Assembly: GCF_022448905.1 (NCBI RefSeq) | Contig: NZ_JAKVCW010000002.1 | Coordinates: 248,001-312,000 of the forward strand | Direction: 5' to 3' | DNA from: Shimia sp. | GTDB lineage: Bacteria; Pseudomonadota; Alphaproteobacteria; Rhodobacterales; Rhodobacteraceae | DNA length: 64,000 bases | Shown: positions 43,071 to 52,274 of the stretch, piece by piece | Position numbering within the stretch: position 1 is the first letter of the stretch | Layout of the letters: every line of letters begins with the position of its first letter | Position numbers and translations under genes: made by a program | Notes under the pieces: generated by a model | What the model was told of the DNA's origin: nothing | Seen by the model: only the letters and a program-made list of their open reading frames with translations | Database searches by the model: none

Positions 43071-45203
43071 TTAGGCTTGTGCCTTCAGCTCCAGCCGCCG
43101 CGCATGCAGCACCGGCTCGGTATAGCCCGATGGCTGGATGCGCCCCTTGAACACCAGATCACAGGCCGCCTGGAAAGCAATCCCGTCAAAGCCCGGCGCC
43201 ATCGGCGCATAAAGCGGATCATTGGCATTCTGCCGGTCCACCACAGCCGCCATCTTCTGCATCGCGGCCATGACCTGCGCTTCGCTCACCACACCTTGGT
43301 GCAGCCAGTTGGCCAGACCCTGGCTGGAAATCCGGCAGGTTGCGCGGTCTTCCATCAGGCCCACATCATTGATGTCCGGCACTTTGGAACAGCCCACGCC
43401 CTGATCCACCCAACGCACCACATAGCCCAAGATGCCCTGCGCGTTGTTTTCGACCTCAGCGGCAATCTCTTCCTCTGAGAGGTTCTGCCCGTCCATCACT
43501 GGCACAGTCAGCAGATCGTCCAACGTCCCGCGTGCGCCACCGGCTTTGATCTCTTCCTGTCGCGCCAGCACGTCGACCTCGTGATAGTGCGTCGCGTGCA
43601 GCGTTGCTGCGGTTGGCGATGGCACCCAGGCACAGTTCGCGCCAGATTTCGGATGGCCAATCTTCTGCTCCAGCATCGCGCCCATCAGGTCCGGCATGGC
43701 CCACATGCCTTTGCCAATCTGCGCCTTGCCTTGAAGCCCACAGGCCAGACCGATATCCACGTTGCGATCTTCATAAGACAGGATCCACGGTGTGGTCTTC
43801 ATCTCACCCTTGCGCAGGAAAGCGCCCGCTTCCATGGAGGTGTGGATCTCGTCCCCAGTGCGGTCCAGGAACCCGGTGTTGATAAACGCCACGCGACCTT
43901 TTGCGGCCCGGATACATTCCTTGAGGTTGGCGCTTGTGCGGCGCTCCTCGTCCATGATGCCCATCTTCACCGTGTTGCGCGGCAGGCCCAGAATGTCCTC
44001 AACCTTGGCAAAGATCGCATCCGAGAACGCCACCTCTTCCGGCCCGTGCATCTTCGGCTTCACCACATAGACGGAGCCATGCACCGAGTTGCCGCTTTCC
44101 TGCTTCAGATCATGCATCGCGATCATCACGGTCACAAGCGCATCCATCAGCCCTTCGCCAATCTCATTGCCGTCCCGATCCAGCACCGCTGGGTTGGTCA
44201 TCAGATGGCCAACGTTGCGCACCAACATCAACGAGCGACCTTTCAGCGAGGTTTCCGTACCGTTCGCTGCGGTAAAAGAAACGTCATCTTTCAAAACACG
44301 CGTGAAGGTCTTGCCGCCTTTGGCAACCTCTTCGGACAGGTTGCCCTGCATCAGACCCAACCAATTTCCGTAGGCCACAACCTTGTCTTCGGCGTCCACA
44401 CAGGCCACGGAATCCTCACAGTCCATGATCGTCGACAGCGCGCTTTCCAGCGTGATGTCGTTGATACCCGCCTTGTCGGATGCGCCGATACTACCCGCGC
44501 GATCAACTTCAACAATCACGTGCAGACCGTTGTTTTTCATCAAAATACGCGACGGCGCAGCGGCGCCACCCACGTGACCGACAAAGGCCTCCGCCGCCTG
44601 TAGCGCAGGCACAAGCTGCCCACCTTCAACCGACAATCCGTCAATGTCTGCCCAGCTACCAGCAGCCAGCGGCAGAGTCTTGTCCAGGAAGTCCCGTCCC
44701 CAGGCAATCACACGTGCCCCACGCGCCGAATCGTAACCCTTGCCAGACGGCAGATCACCCATCGCGTCGGTGCCATAAAGCGCGTCATAAAGGCTGCCCC
44801 ACCGGGCATTGGCCGCATTCAAGGCAAAGCGCGCATTGGTGATCGGGACCACCAATTGCGGACCGGGAATCGCTGCGATCTCCGGATCAACATTAGCCGT
44901 CTCAACCGCAAAGTCTTCGCCCTCGGCCACCAGATAGCCGATCTCCTGCAGAAACGCTTTATACGCCTCCGCATCATGCGCCTGACCTTTGCGGGCCAGA
45001 TGCCAGCCATCGATCTTCTGCTGAATCTCTTCCCGCTTGGCGAGCAACGCACGGTTGGTTGGCCCAAACTCATGTGCCAGAACACTCAAGCCCTGCCAGA
45101 ACACATCCGCATCCACACCAGTCCCGGGAAGCGCCTTACTCACAATGAAATCATAGAGTTCGTCGGCAATCTGCAGCCCGTGCTGCTCAATTCTCTTGGT
45201 CAT
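43071..45203 (-). CDS. glcB: Malate synthase G
   Basis: Malate synthase G condenses acetyl-CoA and glyoxylate to malate, closing the glyoxylate shunt and handling glycolate-derived glyoxylate. The 710-residue length is typical of form G rather than AceB. Recognisable segments are [34 protein letters not shown] (family active-site region), [20 protein letters not shown] and [20 protein letters not shown]. It is monocistronic, with its own terminator and a 210-bp divergent promoter region shared with pepN. Confidence 0.96.
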   Translation of the reverse strand: MTKRIEQHGLQIADELYDFIVSKALPGTGVDADVFWQGLSVLAHEFGPTNRALLAKREEIQQKIDGWHLARKGQAHDAEAYKAFLQEIGYLVAEGEDFAVETANVDPEIAAIPGPQLVVPITNARFALNAANARWGSLYDALYGTDAMGDLPSGKGYDSARGARVIAWGRDFLDKTLPLAAGSWADIDGLSVEGGQLVPALQAAEAFVGHVGGAAAPSRILMKNNGLHVIVEVDRAGSIGASDKAGINDITLESALSTIMDCEDSVACVDAEDKVVAYGNWLGLMQGNLSEEVAKGGKTFTRVLKDDVSFTAANGTETSLKGRSLMLVRNVGHLMTNPAVLDRDGNEIGEGLMDALVTVMIAMHDLKQESGNSVHGSVYVVKPKMHGPEEVAFSDAIFAKVEDILGLPRNTVKMGIMDEERRTSANLKECIRAAKGRVAFINTGFLDRTGDEIHTSMEAGAFLRKGEMKTTPWILSYEDRNVDIGLACGLQGKAQIGKGMWAMPDLMGAMLEQKIGHPKSGANCAWVPSPTAATLHATHYHEVDVLARQEEIKAGGARGTLDDLLTVPVMDGQNLSEEEIAAEVENNAQGILGYVVRWVDQGVGCSKVPDINDVGLMEDRATCRISSQGLANWLHQGVVSEAQVMAAMQKMAAVVDRQNANDPLYAPMAPGFDGIAFQAACDLVFKGRIQPSGYTEPVLHARRLELKAQA

Positions 45204-45413
45204 TGTGAAACTTCCTCATCTCTGGCGTCGCGTTTCAATTAGTGCACATGTTTTCTATAGGCAATAAAACCGCTTACCTTCCTTTCCCAAAGGGATTTTC
45301 AACTTTTTCCATAGATTTGCGAAACTGCACATCCATTTTGTGAAAAATCGCCTACCCCCTTGCGGGTGCCGCCCGAAAAGCTACACCAAGATGAGCAACA
45401 TATGGAGACCGTG

Positions 45414-47999
45414 ATGAAAGACGCCGCGCCGCAAACGATCTATCTAAAAGATTACAAGCCCTTTGGTTGGATCATTGACGATGTGCATCTCACGTTTCGC
45501 CTCCATCCTACTGCGACCCGAGTCATTTCTCGAATCCGCTTTCGCCCAGACTACGAAGTGCATGACCGTCCCTTTATGCTGCATGGGGAAGGCCTCAAGC
45601 ATATTTCCGCCAAAGTTGACGGACACGAGGTCACACTAAACCACGTTGAGGGCGGCATCGAAGTCGATGTTCCCCACGCCCCGTTCAATTGGGAAGCCGA
45701 AGTTGAAATCAACCCACAAGCCAACACGGCGCTTGAGGGACTCTATATGTCAAACGGCATGTATTGCACACAATGCGAAGCCGAAGGTTTCCGCAAAATC
45801 ACGTGGTACCCAGACCGCCCTGATGTCATGGCCCAGTTCACCGTCCGCATAGAGAGCGATGCAGAGCACACGCCTGTCATGCTGTCTAATGGCAACGGCC
45901 TCTACTACGAACAGGACAACGCGCAGTCTCCCGCACCAAATATTTCTATTTATCAAGACCCTTGGCCCAAGCCTGCCTACCTCTTTGCCCTTGTGGCCGG
46001 TGATCTGGTTGCTCACGAAGACACGTTCAAAACCATGTCCGGCAAAGACGTGCGCCTCTCTATCTACGTCCGTCCCGGGGACGAACACAAATGTGCTTTC
46101 GGCATGGAAGCCCTTAAAAAGTCTATGAAATGGGACGAAGAGGTCTACGGCCGCGAATACGATCTCGACGAGTTCAACATCGTCGCCGTGGACGATTTCA
46201 ACATGGGCGCGATGGAAAACAAAGGGCTGAACATTTTCAACAGCTCCTGCGTGCTTGCCTCCCCCGAAACCGCAACAGACGGCAACTTTGAGCGCATCGA
46301 AGCCATCATTGCGCATGAGTATTTCCACAACTGGACCGGCAACCGCATCACCTGCCGCGACTGGTTCCAGCTTTGCCTAAAAGAAGGCCTGACCGTCTTC
46401 CGCGACGCGCAGTTCACCGCCGATATGCGCTCCGAGCCGGTCAAACGCATTGACGACGTGCTCGCCCTGCGCGCGCGCCAGTTCCCCGAAGACCAAGGTC
46501 CCCTGTCCCACCCGGTGCGCCCTGAAAGCTTTCAGGAAATCAACAACTTCTACACAGCCACGGTCTATGAAAAAGGCGCCGAAGTCATTGGTATGCTGAA
46601 AACTTTGGTGGGTGATGACGCCTATGCCAAGGCGCTCGACCTCTATTTTGAGCGCCACGACGGTCAGGCCTGCACCATCGAGGACTGGATCAAGGTCTTT
46701 GAAGACAGCACCGGCCGCGACCTCACACAGTTCAAACTGTGGTACTCGCAATCCGGCACGCCCGAAGTCACCGTGCGCGAAGAGTACGAGGGCGACACTT
46801 TTACATTGCACCTGACCCAATCCAGCGCCCCAACTCCAGGGCAAGATGTGAAAGCCCCACAGGTCATCCCGGTGGCCGTGGGCCTGCTCAATGACAATGG
46901 CGACGAAGTGCTGCCCACTAAGATCCTGGAACTCACCGAAGCGGAACAGAGTTTCAGCTTCAAAGGCCATGCCACCCGCCCTATCCCCTCGGCTTTGCGC
47001 GGTTTTTCTGCGCCTGTGACGCTGACTCAGGACATCGACAACGCCCGCCGTGCTTTCCTGCTGGCACATGACACCGATCCATTCAACCGCTGGGAAGCGG
47101 GCCGCGATCTCGCGCGCGACAGCCTGATTGGCACAATCGTGAAGGGGACCGCTCCCAACCCAGACTATCTCTCAGGCCTAAAGACACTTTTGCGCGACGA
47201 CAGACTTGATCCGGCCTACCGTGCTCTGATGCTTGGGCAACCTTCGCAATCCGAACTGGCAGGCATTCTGCACAAACAAGGCCACACAGCGGACCCGGCT
47301 GCAATCCACGCTGCCACAGAAACCCTACGCGACGCCAAGGCCAAGGCCTTCGCAGATCTGCTACCAGACATCTACGCAGCCAATCAGGTCGCGGGTCCCT
47401 TCTCGCCGGATGCGGAGCCTGCCGGCAAGCGCAGCCTTTCAAATGCCGCGCTCTCCCTTCTGACCCGTCTGGACGGTGGTGAAACCGCTGAAAAACAATA
47501 CAAATCCGCGGGCAACATGACTCTGCAACTCGCAGCCTTCGGCGCGCTATTGGATGCGGGCAAAGGGGAAAATGCCGTCGCAGCCTTCTATGACCAATGG
47601 AAAGACGACCGTCTGGTGATCGACAAATGGTTCTCCATGCAGGTGATGTTTGCCAACCCCGAAGACCTTGCGACAACTGTCACCACCCTCACCCAACACG
47701 CTGACTTTGATTGGAAAAACCCCAATCGCTTCCGCGCCGTGATGGGGGTCATGGCCGCACATCACGCCGGCTTCAACCATGAATCGGGCGCGGCCTACAA
47801 AGTGCTGGCGGACTGGCTGATCAAGCTGGACCCTGTGAACCCTCAAACCACCGCGCGCATGTGCAGCGCCTTCCAAACCTGGAAACGCTACGATGCCAAC
47901 CGGCAAGCGCTCTTGAAAGCACAGCTTGAGCGCATCGCCGGTCAGGATGGCTTGAGCCGCGACACCACCGAAATGGTGACCCGCATTCTGGAGGCATAA
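45414..47999 (+). CDS. pepN: Aminopeptidase N
   Basis: An M1-family zinc aminopeptidase of about 861 residues. The substrate-binding GAMEN motif lies in FNMGAMENKGLN. The zinc site HEXXH starts at His301 (AHEYFHNW), and the third ligand Glu lies about 18 residues later (LKEGLTVFRD). It removes N-terminal residues from peptides in the cytoplasm. ATG 45414 has GGAG six bases upstream; ATG 45402 and the open frame from 45360 are less likely. The next gene overlaps its stop by one base. Confidence 0.95.
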   Translation: MKDAAPQTIYLKDYKPFGWIIDDVHLTFRLHPTATRVISRIRFRPDYEVHDRPFMLHGEGLKHISAKVDGHEVTLNHVEGGIEVDVPHAPFNWEAEVEINPQANTALEGLYMSNGMYCTQCEAEGFRKITWYPDRPDVMAQFTVRIESDAEHTPVMLSNGNGLYYEQDNAQSPAPNISIYQDPWPKPAYLFALVAGDLVAHEDTFKTMSGKDVRLSIYVRPGDEHKCAFGMEALKKSMKWDEEVYGREYDLDEFNIVAVDDFNMGAMENKGLNIFNSSCVLASPETATDGNFERIEAIIAHEYFHNWTGNRITCRDWFQLCLKEGLTVFRDAQFTADMRSEPVKRIDDVLALRARQFPEDQGPLSHPVRPESFQEINNFYTATVYEKGAEVIGMLKTLVGDDAYAKALDLYFERHDGQACTIEDWIKVFEDSTGRDLTQFKLWYSQSGTPEVTVREEYEGDTFTLHLTQSSAPTPGQDVKAPQVIPVAVGLLNDNGDEVLPTKILELTEAEQSFSFKGHATRPIPSALRGFSAPVTLTQDIDNARRAFLLAHDTDPFNRWEAGRDLARDSLIGTIVKGTAPNPDYLSGLKTLLRDDRLDPAYRALMLGQPSQSELAGILHKQGHTADPAAIHAATETLRDAKAKAFADLLPDIYAANQVAGPFSPDAEPAGKRSLSNAALSLLTRLDGGETAEKQYKSAGNMTLQLAAFGALLDAGKGENAVAAFYDQWKDDRLVIDKWFSMQVMFANPEDLATTVTTLTQHADFDWKNPNRFRAVMGVMAAHHAGFNHESGAAYKVLADWLIKLDPVNPQTTARMCSAFQTWKRYDANRQALLKAQLERIAGQDGLSRDTTEMVTRILEA

Positions 48000-48736
48000 T
48001 GTCCAAAGTTCTACTGATCACCGGCGCCAGCGCAGGCATTGGCGCGGCCACTGCCAAATTGGCTGCCGAAGCGGGTTATGACCTCGCGCTGAACTACCGC
48101 AGCGACACCCAAGGCGCTGAAACTGTTGCGGAATCCGCACGGGCATTGGGCATTCGTGCAGAACTTTTTCAAGCAGACGTGGCGGATCCCGACCAAGTTG
48201 AAGCCATGTTCAAAGCCATCGACGCGAGCTTCGGCCGCGTGGATGCGCTGGCCAACAACGCCGGCATTGTCGACCAAGGCGCACCTGTCACCGAATTTAC
48301 CCACGCGCGCCTGAAGCGCATGTTTGATGTCAACGTGATCGGTGCCATGCTGGTCGCCAAGGAGGCGGTGATCCGTATGCAAGCGCAGGGCGGCGGCGCC
48401 ATTGTCAATGTCAGCTCCGTGGCCTCCCGTACTGGCTCGGCCAATGAATATGTCGACTACGCCGCGTCCAAAGCGGCCATCGACACCTTCACCAAAGGTC
48501 TGGCCGATGAGGTCGCCGCACAGGGTATTCGCGTCAACAGCCTGCGCCCCGGCATCACTGACACAGAGATCCACGCTAAAGGCGGCGCGCCAGACCGTGC
48601 CAAACTTCTGGCGCATAAGATTCCAATGCAACGCCCTGGCACCTCAGAGGAAATTGCCCGCGCCATCCTGTTCCTGCTGTCAGAAGACGCCAGCTACATA
48701 ACCGGCAGCACGCTTGATGTGTCTGGAGGCCGGTAA
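47999..48736 (+). CDS. Short-chain dehydrogenase/reductase
   Basis: A 245-residue SDR with TGASAGIGAATAKLAA near residue 8, NNAGIV near residue 87, and Ser with YAASK near residues 138-158. GLADEVAAQGIRVNSLRPG and TGSTLDVSGGR are classic SDR ends. NYRSDT after strand 2 suggests NADP preference. The ATG overlaps the pepN stop (TAATG), so translation is coupled, although no pathway link with PepN is evident. Confidence 0.9.
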   Translation: MSKVLLITGASAGIGAATAKLAAEAGYDLALNYRSDTQGAETVAESARALGIRAELFQADVADPDQVEAMFKAIDASFGRVDALANNAGIVDQGAPVTEFTHARLKRMFDVNVIGAMLVAKEAVIRMQAQGGGAIVNVSSVASRTGSANEYVDYAASKAAIDTFTKGLADEVAAQGIRVNSLRPGITDTEIHAKGGAPDRAKLLAHKIPMQRPGTSEEIARAILFLLSEDASYITGSTLDVSGGR

Positions 48737-48738
48737 AC

Positions 48739-49164
48739 ATGGATACATTGAAACACGCCCACTACGGCCGCAATCCGCGCAGCATTCTCGTGCTCTGCCT
48801 TGTTAGCATTGGCCTAGTTGGTTTGCTAAGCTACGGCATTCATTGGGGCATTGTCGCGGTGCTGTCCTTCTTTGTGATCCCCACCCTTGTCGACGTGGCC
48901 TTTAACCCGGTTGCGACTTTTGAACTGGATGACAACGGCATCCGCTGGAAAAACGCCACCCAGGAGGCAGAGCTCGGCTTCCATCAAATCAAATCGGTGC
49001 ATGTTGCAACCCGTTTGGGCGTGGCCTTCCGCATCACTCTGATCATGTATGATGAGGCTAAGGTGCGGGTTCCCCAAGATGTTTTGCCACCGCGCGCCGA
49101 TTTGGAAGCCGCGTTGGAGCGCCATGACATACCGGTCAAACGGGATCGCTTGCGCCTGATGTGA
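48739..49164 (+). CDS. Small membrane protein of unknown function
   Basis: A 141-residue protein with two adjacent hydrophobic segments (ILVLCLVSIGLVGLLSYGIH and GIVAVLSFFVIPTLVDVAFN). A beta-rich cytoplasmic tail follows (TFELDDNGIRWKN, FHQIKSVHVATRL, FRITLIMY), with a PH-like pattern. It starts 2 bp after the SDR gene and is probably the last gene of the pepN operon. I cannot name a family. Confidence 0.65.
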   Translation: MDTLKHAHYGRNPRSILVLCLVSIGLVGLLSYGIHWGIVAVLSFFVIPTLVDVAFNPVATFELDDNGIRWKNATQEAELGFHQIKSVHVATRLGVAFRITLIMYDEAKVRVPQDVLPPRADLEAALERHDIPVKRDRLRLM

Positions 49165-49274
49165 GTAACGAATTTGACCACAATTGGGCAGCGCGTGACC
49201 GCATGATTTCAACATGGTGCCCTTTTTTGGCCTGAATACACGCCCATAGTCCGTTCGGTGGCAGGAACGGAGCT

Positions 49275-50600
49275 ATGATGAAACTGTTTTCCAGAGATCG
49301 AGCCAAATCCCAGGGTGTGTCGGCCGCGTCAGCATTTGCGGCGCCGGCTTTGCGCCGTTTGGGACAAGCGATGACGATGCCGCGCAAACCCGCCGTGTCC
49401 GACCTGGCCAAAGACGGAAAAAACACGTTCCGCGACCTCTTAAGTCGCCTGGAAATTCCAATCAACGCCTCCACACCGGATCAAATCGAAAGTGAACACA
49501 TCCGCGACCACGGGCAGTTCCTGGCCCGTCAGGAACGCTGGGATGAGCTTGAGGAATTAATCCGTACGCACGACCAAAACCGCGCAACGACCGCCACCGG
49601 AACACCGCTGGCGGAGCTCATGCTGTTTGGCGCTCGCTCCGATGTCGTTCGTGCGGCCGAACATGCTTTGTTACATGGCCGCCCAGCGGAAGGTGCTGAT
49701 TTCTTTTCCGGAATCGAAGCGCTCGAAAGCCTCCTCGAAGACTACCCCAAGAGCTACCCCATGGCTTTGGTGGTGGCACATATGCACATAGACATCGGCT
49801 GGGCCTGGCGTGGCGCGGCTGCCAAAGATGATGTTCGCGACGTGAATCGCGACGCCTTCCAGGCCCACTTTGATCGGGCCGCCGACATTCTGAAACAATA
49901 CTGCCCGAAACAGTATTTCTCCCCAGCCCTGTCCGCCGCCCGCTGCGCCCTCCTGCCCGGATCGGCTCAGCCGCTCAACACTCTGTGCGCCGAGTTTGAA
50001 TCGCTGATTCAGCTGGACCCGCTAAACCCCCGCCACATGCGCGCTTTGGGCAACTACCTCCTGCCGCGCTGGTACGGGGATTTTTCACAACTCGACCTGC
50101 AAGCTCGTAGAATCGCAGCACAAACTTACGACATTTGGGGCGCAGGCGCCTACGCTTGGGTGTGGTTTGACGCCTTGTTGGTGGACCCGAACGGGCTCGA
50201 GATGATGGAGATAGAGTACTTCATCGATGGCGTTACAGATGCGCTTGACCGCCGTGGCGATCAACATTCGGCCAACCTCATGGCCGCCCATCTTTACCGC
50301 AGTTGGCAGCATGCCCGATCTCAATATGGTACGGATGGACTGCGTGAAGACTTGCCTCCGGCCTTGCGGGCCGGCTTTGACATGGTTGTGCGTGAACACC
50401 TGCGCGAGATTCACCCGCTGATTTGGGGACACGCTGAGATTGGATTTGAAAACACCTCCCGTGTGATTTCCAAAGAGCGCCTGTCCGCAAAAGGCCGCGA
50501 TGTGGCTTTGCAAGCAGTAGCCATGCCGTTCATGGCGGGCCTACAGGCTGGGCAAACCGTACATTTCTCGCCAGACGGCATTACCCAAATCAACCCATAA
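49275..50600 (+). CDS. Protein of unknown function, mostly helical
   Basis: A 441-residue soluble protein. The N-terminal 45 residues are basic and Ala-rich, without a clear signal peptide. The rest looks alpha-helical, with repeated Trp/Leu/Ala helix patterns (FLARQERWDELEELIRTHDQ, AEFESLIQLDPLNPRHMRAL) that suggest TPR-like pairs near residues 75-100 and 235-260. ATG 49275 lies downstream of GGAACGGAG. It is a single gene between the pepN operon and gatB. I do not recognise the family. Confidence 0.65.
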   Translation: MMKLFSRDRAKSQGVSAASAFAAPALRRLGQAMTMPRKPAVSDLAKDGKNTFRDLLSRLEIPINASTPDQIESEHIRDHGQFLARQERWDELEELIRTHDQNRATTATGTPLAELMLFGARSDVVRAAEHALLHGRPAEGADFFSGIEALESLLEDYPKSYPMALVVAHMHIDIGWAWRGAAAKDDVRDVNRDAFQAHFDRAADILKQYCPKQYFSPALSAARCALLPGSAQPLNTLCAEFESLIQLDPLNPRHMRALGNYLLPRWYGDFSQLDLQARRIAAQTYDIWGAGAYAWVWFDALLVDPNGLEMMEIEYFIDGVTDALDRRGDQHSANLMAAHLYRSWQHARSQYGTDGLREDLPPALRAGFDMVVREHLREIHPLIWGHAEIGFENTSRVISKERLSAKGRDVALQAVAMPFMAGLQAGQTVHFSPDGITQINP

Positions 50601-50675
50601 AGCACCCGCCCTCTTGCTCCTTGTATCTGGCTGGCCTAGAACGCAGATCAGCCAGATATCCAAGGAGCGTGAGCG

Positions 50676-52184
50676 ATGCTCGACCTGACATATGAGACCC
50701 CGAAGCCCAAAGTCATTGCGGGCGCCAAACATGACTGGGAATTGGTCATTGGTATGGAGGTGCATGCTCAGGTGTCGTCCAACGCCAAGCTGTTCTCCGG
50801 TGCTTCCACCCAGTTTGGCGCCGAGCCAAACTCCAACGTGGCCTTCGTGGACAGCGCGATGCCGGGCATGCTGCCAGTGATCAACGAGTATTGCGTGGAG
50901 CAAGCGGTGCGCACGGGCCTTGGTCTCAAAGCCGAAATCCACCTGAAGTCCGCATTTGACCGCAAGAACTACTTCTACCCTGATCTGCCGCAGGGCTACC
51001 AGATCTCCCAGCTCTACGAACCCATTGTGGGCGAAGGGGAAATTCTGGTCGACATGGGCCCGGGTGTGGCGCGCAAAGTGCGCATCGAACGTATCCACCT
51101 AGAGCAGGACGCCGGCAAATCCGTGCACGACATGGACCCGAACATGTCGTTTGTCGACCTGAACCGGACCGGTGTGGCGCTGATGGAAATCGTTAGCCGC
51201 CCGGACATCCGTGGTCCGGAAGAAGCTGCTGCTTACGTCACCAAGATGCGTCAGATCCTGCGCTATCTGGGCACCTGTGACGGCAACATGCAGAACGGCA
51301 ACTTGCGGGCTGACGTGAACGTGTCGATCTGCAAGCCTGGTGCTTATGAGAAGTATATGGAAACACAGGATTTCTCGCATCTCGGCACCCGCTGTGAGAT
51401 CAAAAACATGAACTCCATGCGCTTCATCCAAGCGGCGATCGAATACGAAGCCCGTCGTCAAATTGCGATTGTTGAGGCCGGTGGCGAAGTTGATCAGGAG
51501 ACTCGTCTCTACGATCCGGACAAGAACGAAACCCGTTCCATGCGCTCCAAAGAAGAAGCGCATGATTATCGCTATTTCCCCTGCCCTGACCTGCTCCCGC
51601 TGGAGATCGAACAAGGCTGGGTCGACGACATTGCCAAGGGTTTGCCGGAACTGCCGGATGAGAAAAAAGCGCGTTTTATCAATGACTACGGCGTGACCGA
51701 ATATGACGCATCCGTGTTGACCGCCGAGGTGGATCTGGCCAACTACTTTGAAGCCTCTGTGGGCAAAGGAGACGGCAAGAAGACCGCCAACTGGGTGATT
51801 AACGAAGTGCTGGGCCGCGCCAACAAGGCCGAAACCGCGCCACAGGATCTGGTCGCGCCAGAAGCCAACGCGGCCATTTTGGCAATGGTGGCGTCTGACG
51901 AGATCAGCACCAAAATTGCCAAGGAAGTGCTTGAGATTCATATCGAAACCAAGGACGATCCAGCAAAAATTGTGGAAGAAAAAGGCCTCAAACAGGTGAC
52001 CGACACTGGCGCGATTGAAGCCGCGCTGGACGAGATCATTGCGGCCAACCCGGCGCAAGTTGAGAAAGCCAAACAGAACCCGAAACTGGCTGGCTGGTTT
52101 GTGGGTCAGGTGATGAAAGCCACGGGCGGCAAGGCCAATCCTAAAGCCGTTAACCAATTGGTGGCGCAGAAGTTGAACGGCTAA
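50676..52184 (+). CDS. gatB: Asp-tRNA(Asn)/Glu-tRNA(Gln) amidotransferase subunit B
   Basis: GatB recognises misacylated tRNA and activates its side chain for amidation by GatCAB. The 502-residue protein has [20 protein letters not shown] at the start, [19 protein letters not shown], the kinase-like [20 protein letters not shown] region, [26 protein letters not shown], and the C-terminal YqeY-like helical domain. AAGGAG precedes ATG 50676. gatC and gatA are not adjacent, which is common. Confidence 0.97.
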   Translation: MLDLTYETPKPKVIAGAKHDWELVIGMEVHAQVSSNAKLFSGASTQFGAEPNSNVAFVDSAMPGMLPVINEYCVEQAVRTGLGLKAEIHLKSAFDRKNYFYPDLPQGYQISQLYEPIVGEGEILVDMGPGVARKVRIERIHLEQDAGKSVHDMDPNMSFVDLNRTGVALMEIVSRPDIRGPEEAAAYVTKMRQILRYLGTCDGNMQNGNLRADVNVSICKPGAYEKYMETQDFSHLGTRCEIKNMNSMRFIQAAIEYEARRQIAIVEAGGEVDQETRLYDPDKNETRSMRSKEEAHDYRYFPCPDLLPLEIEQGWVDDIAKGLPELPDEKKARFINDYGVTEYDASVLTAEVDLANYFEASVGKGDGKKTANWVINEVLGRANKAETAPQDLVAPEANAAILAMVASDEISTKIAKEVLEIHIETKDDPAKIVEEKGLKQVTDTGAIEAALDEIIAANPAQVEKAKQNPKLAGWFVGQVMKATGGKANPKAVNQLVAQKLNG

Positions 52185-52187
52185 AAG

Positions 52188-52216
52188 CCACGTCGGTATT
52201 GCGTCTGTTTCGCAGC
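52188..52216 (-). repeat. GAAACAG/ATACCGA dispersed element, copy 3 (inverted)
   Basis: On the minus strand it reads GCTGCGAAACAG then ACGCAATACCGACGTGG, lacking one ATACCGA unit relative to copies 1 and 2. It lies directly after the gatB stop, between convergent genes, and abuts the gatB terminator. Confidence 0.55.
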
Positions 52217-52257
52217 TGTAACGCGTCGGTGTCAAAACCGGCGCGTTACACGTTTTT
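52217..52257 (+). terminator. Terminator of gatB
   Basis: TGTAACGCG at 52217-52225 pairs with CGCGTTACA at 52242-52250, with an inner CGGT/ACCG extension, followed by CGTTTTT. This is one long nearly perfect hairpin. Confidence 0.85.
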
Positions 52258-52274
52258 GACGTTAACGATTTGGC

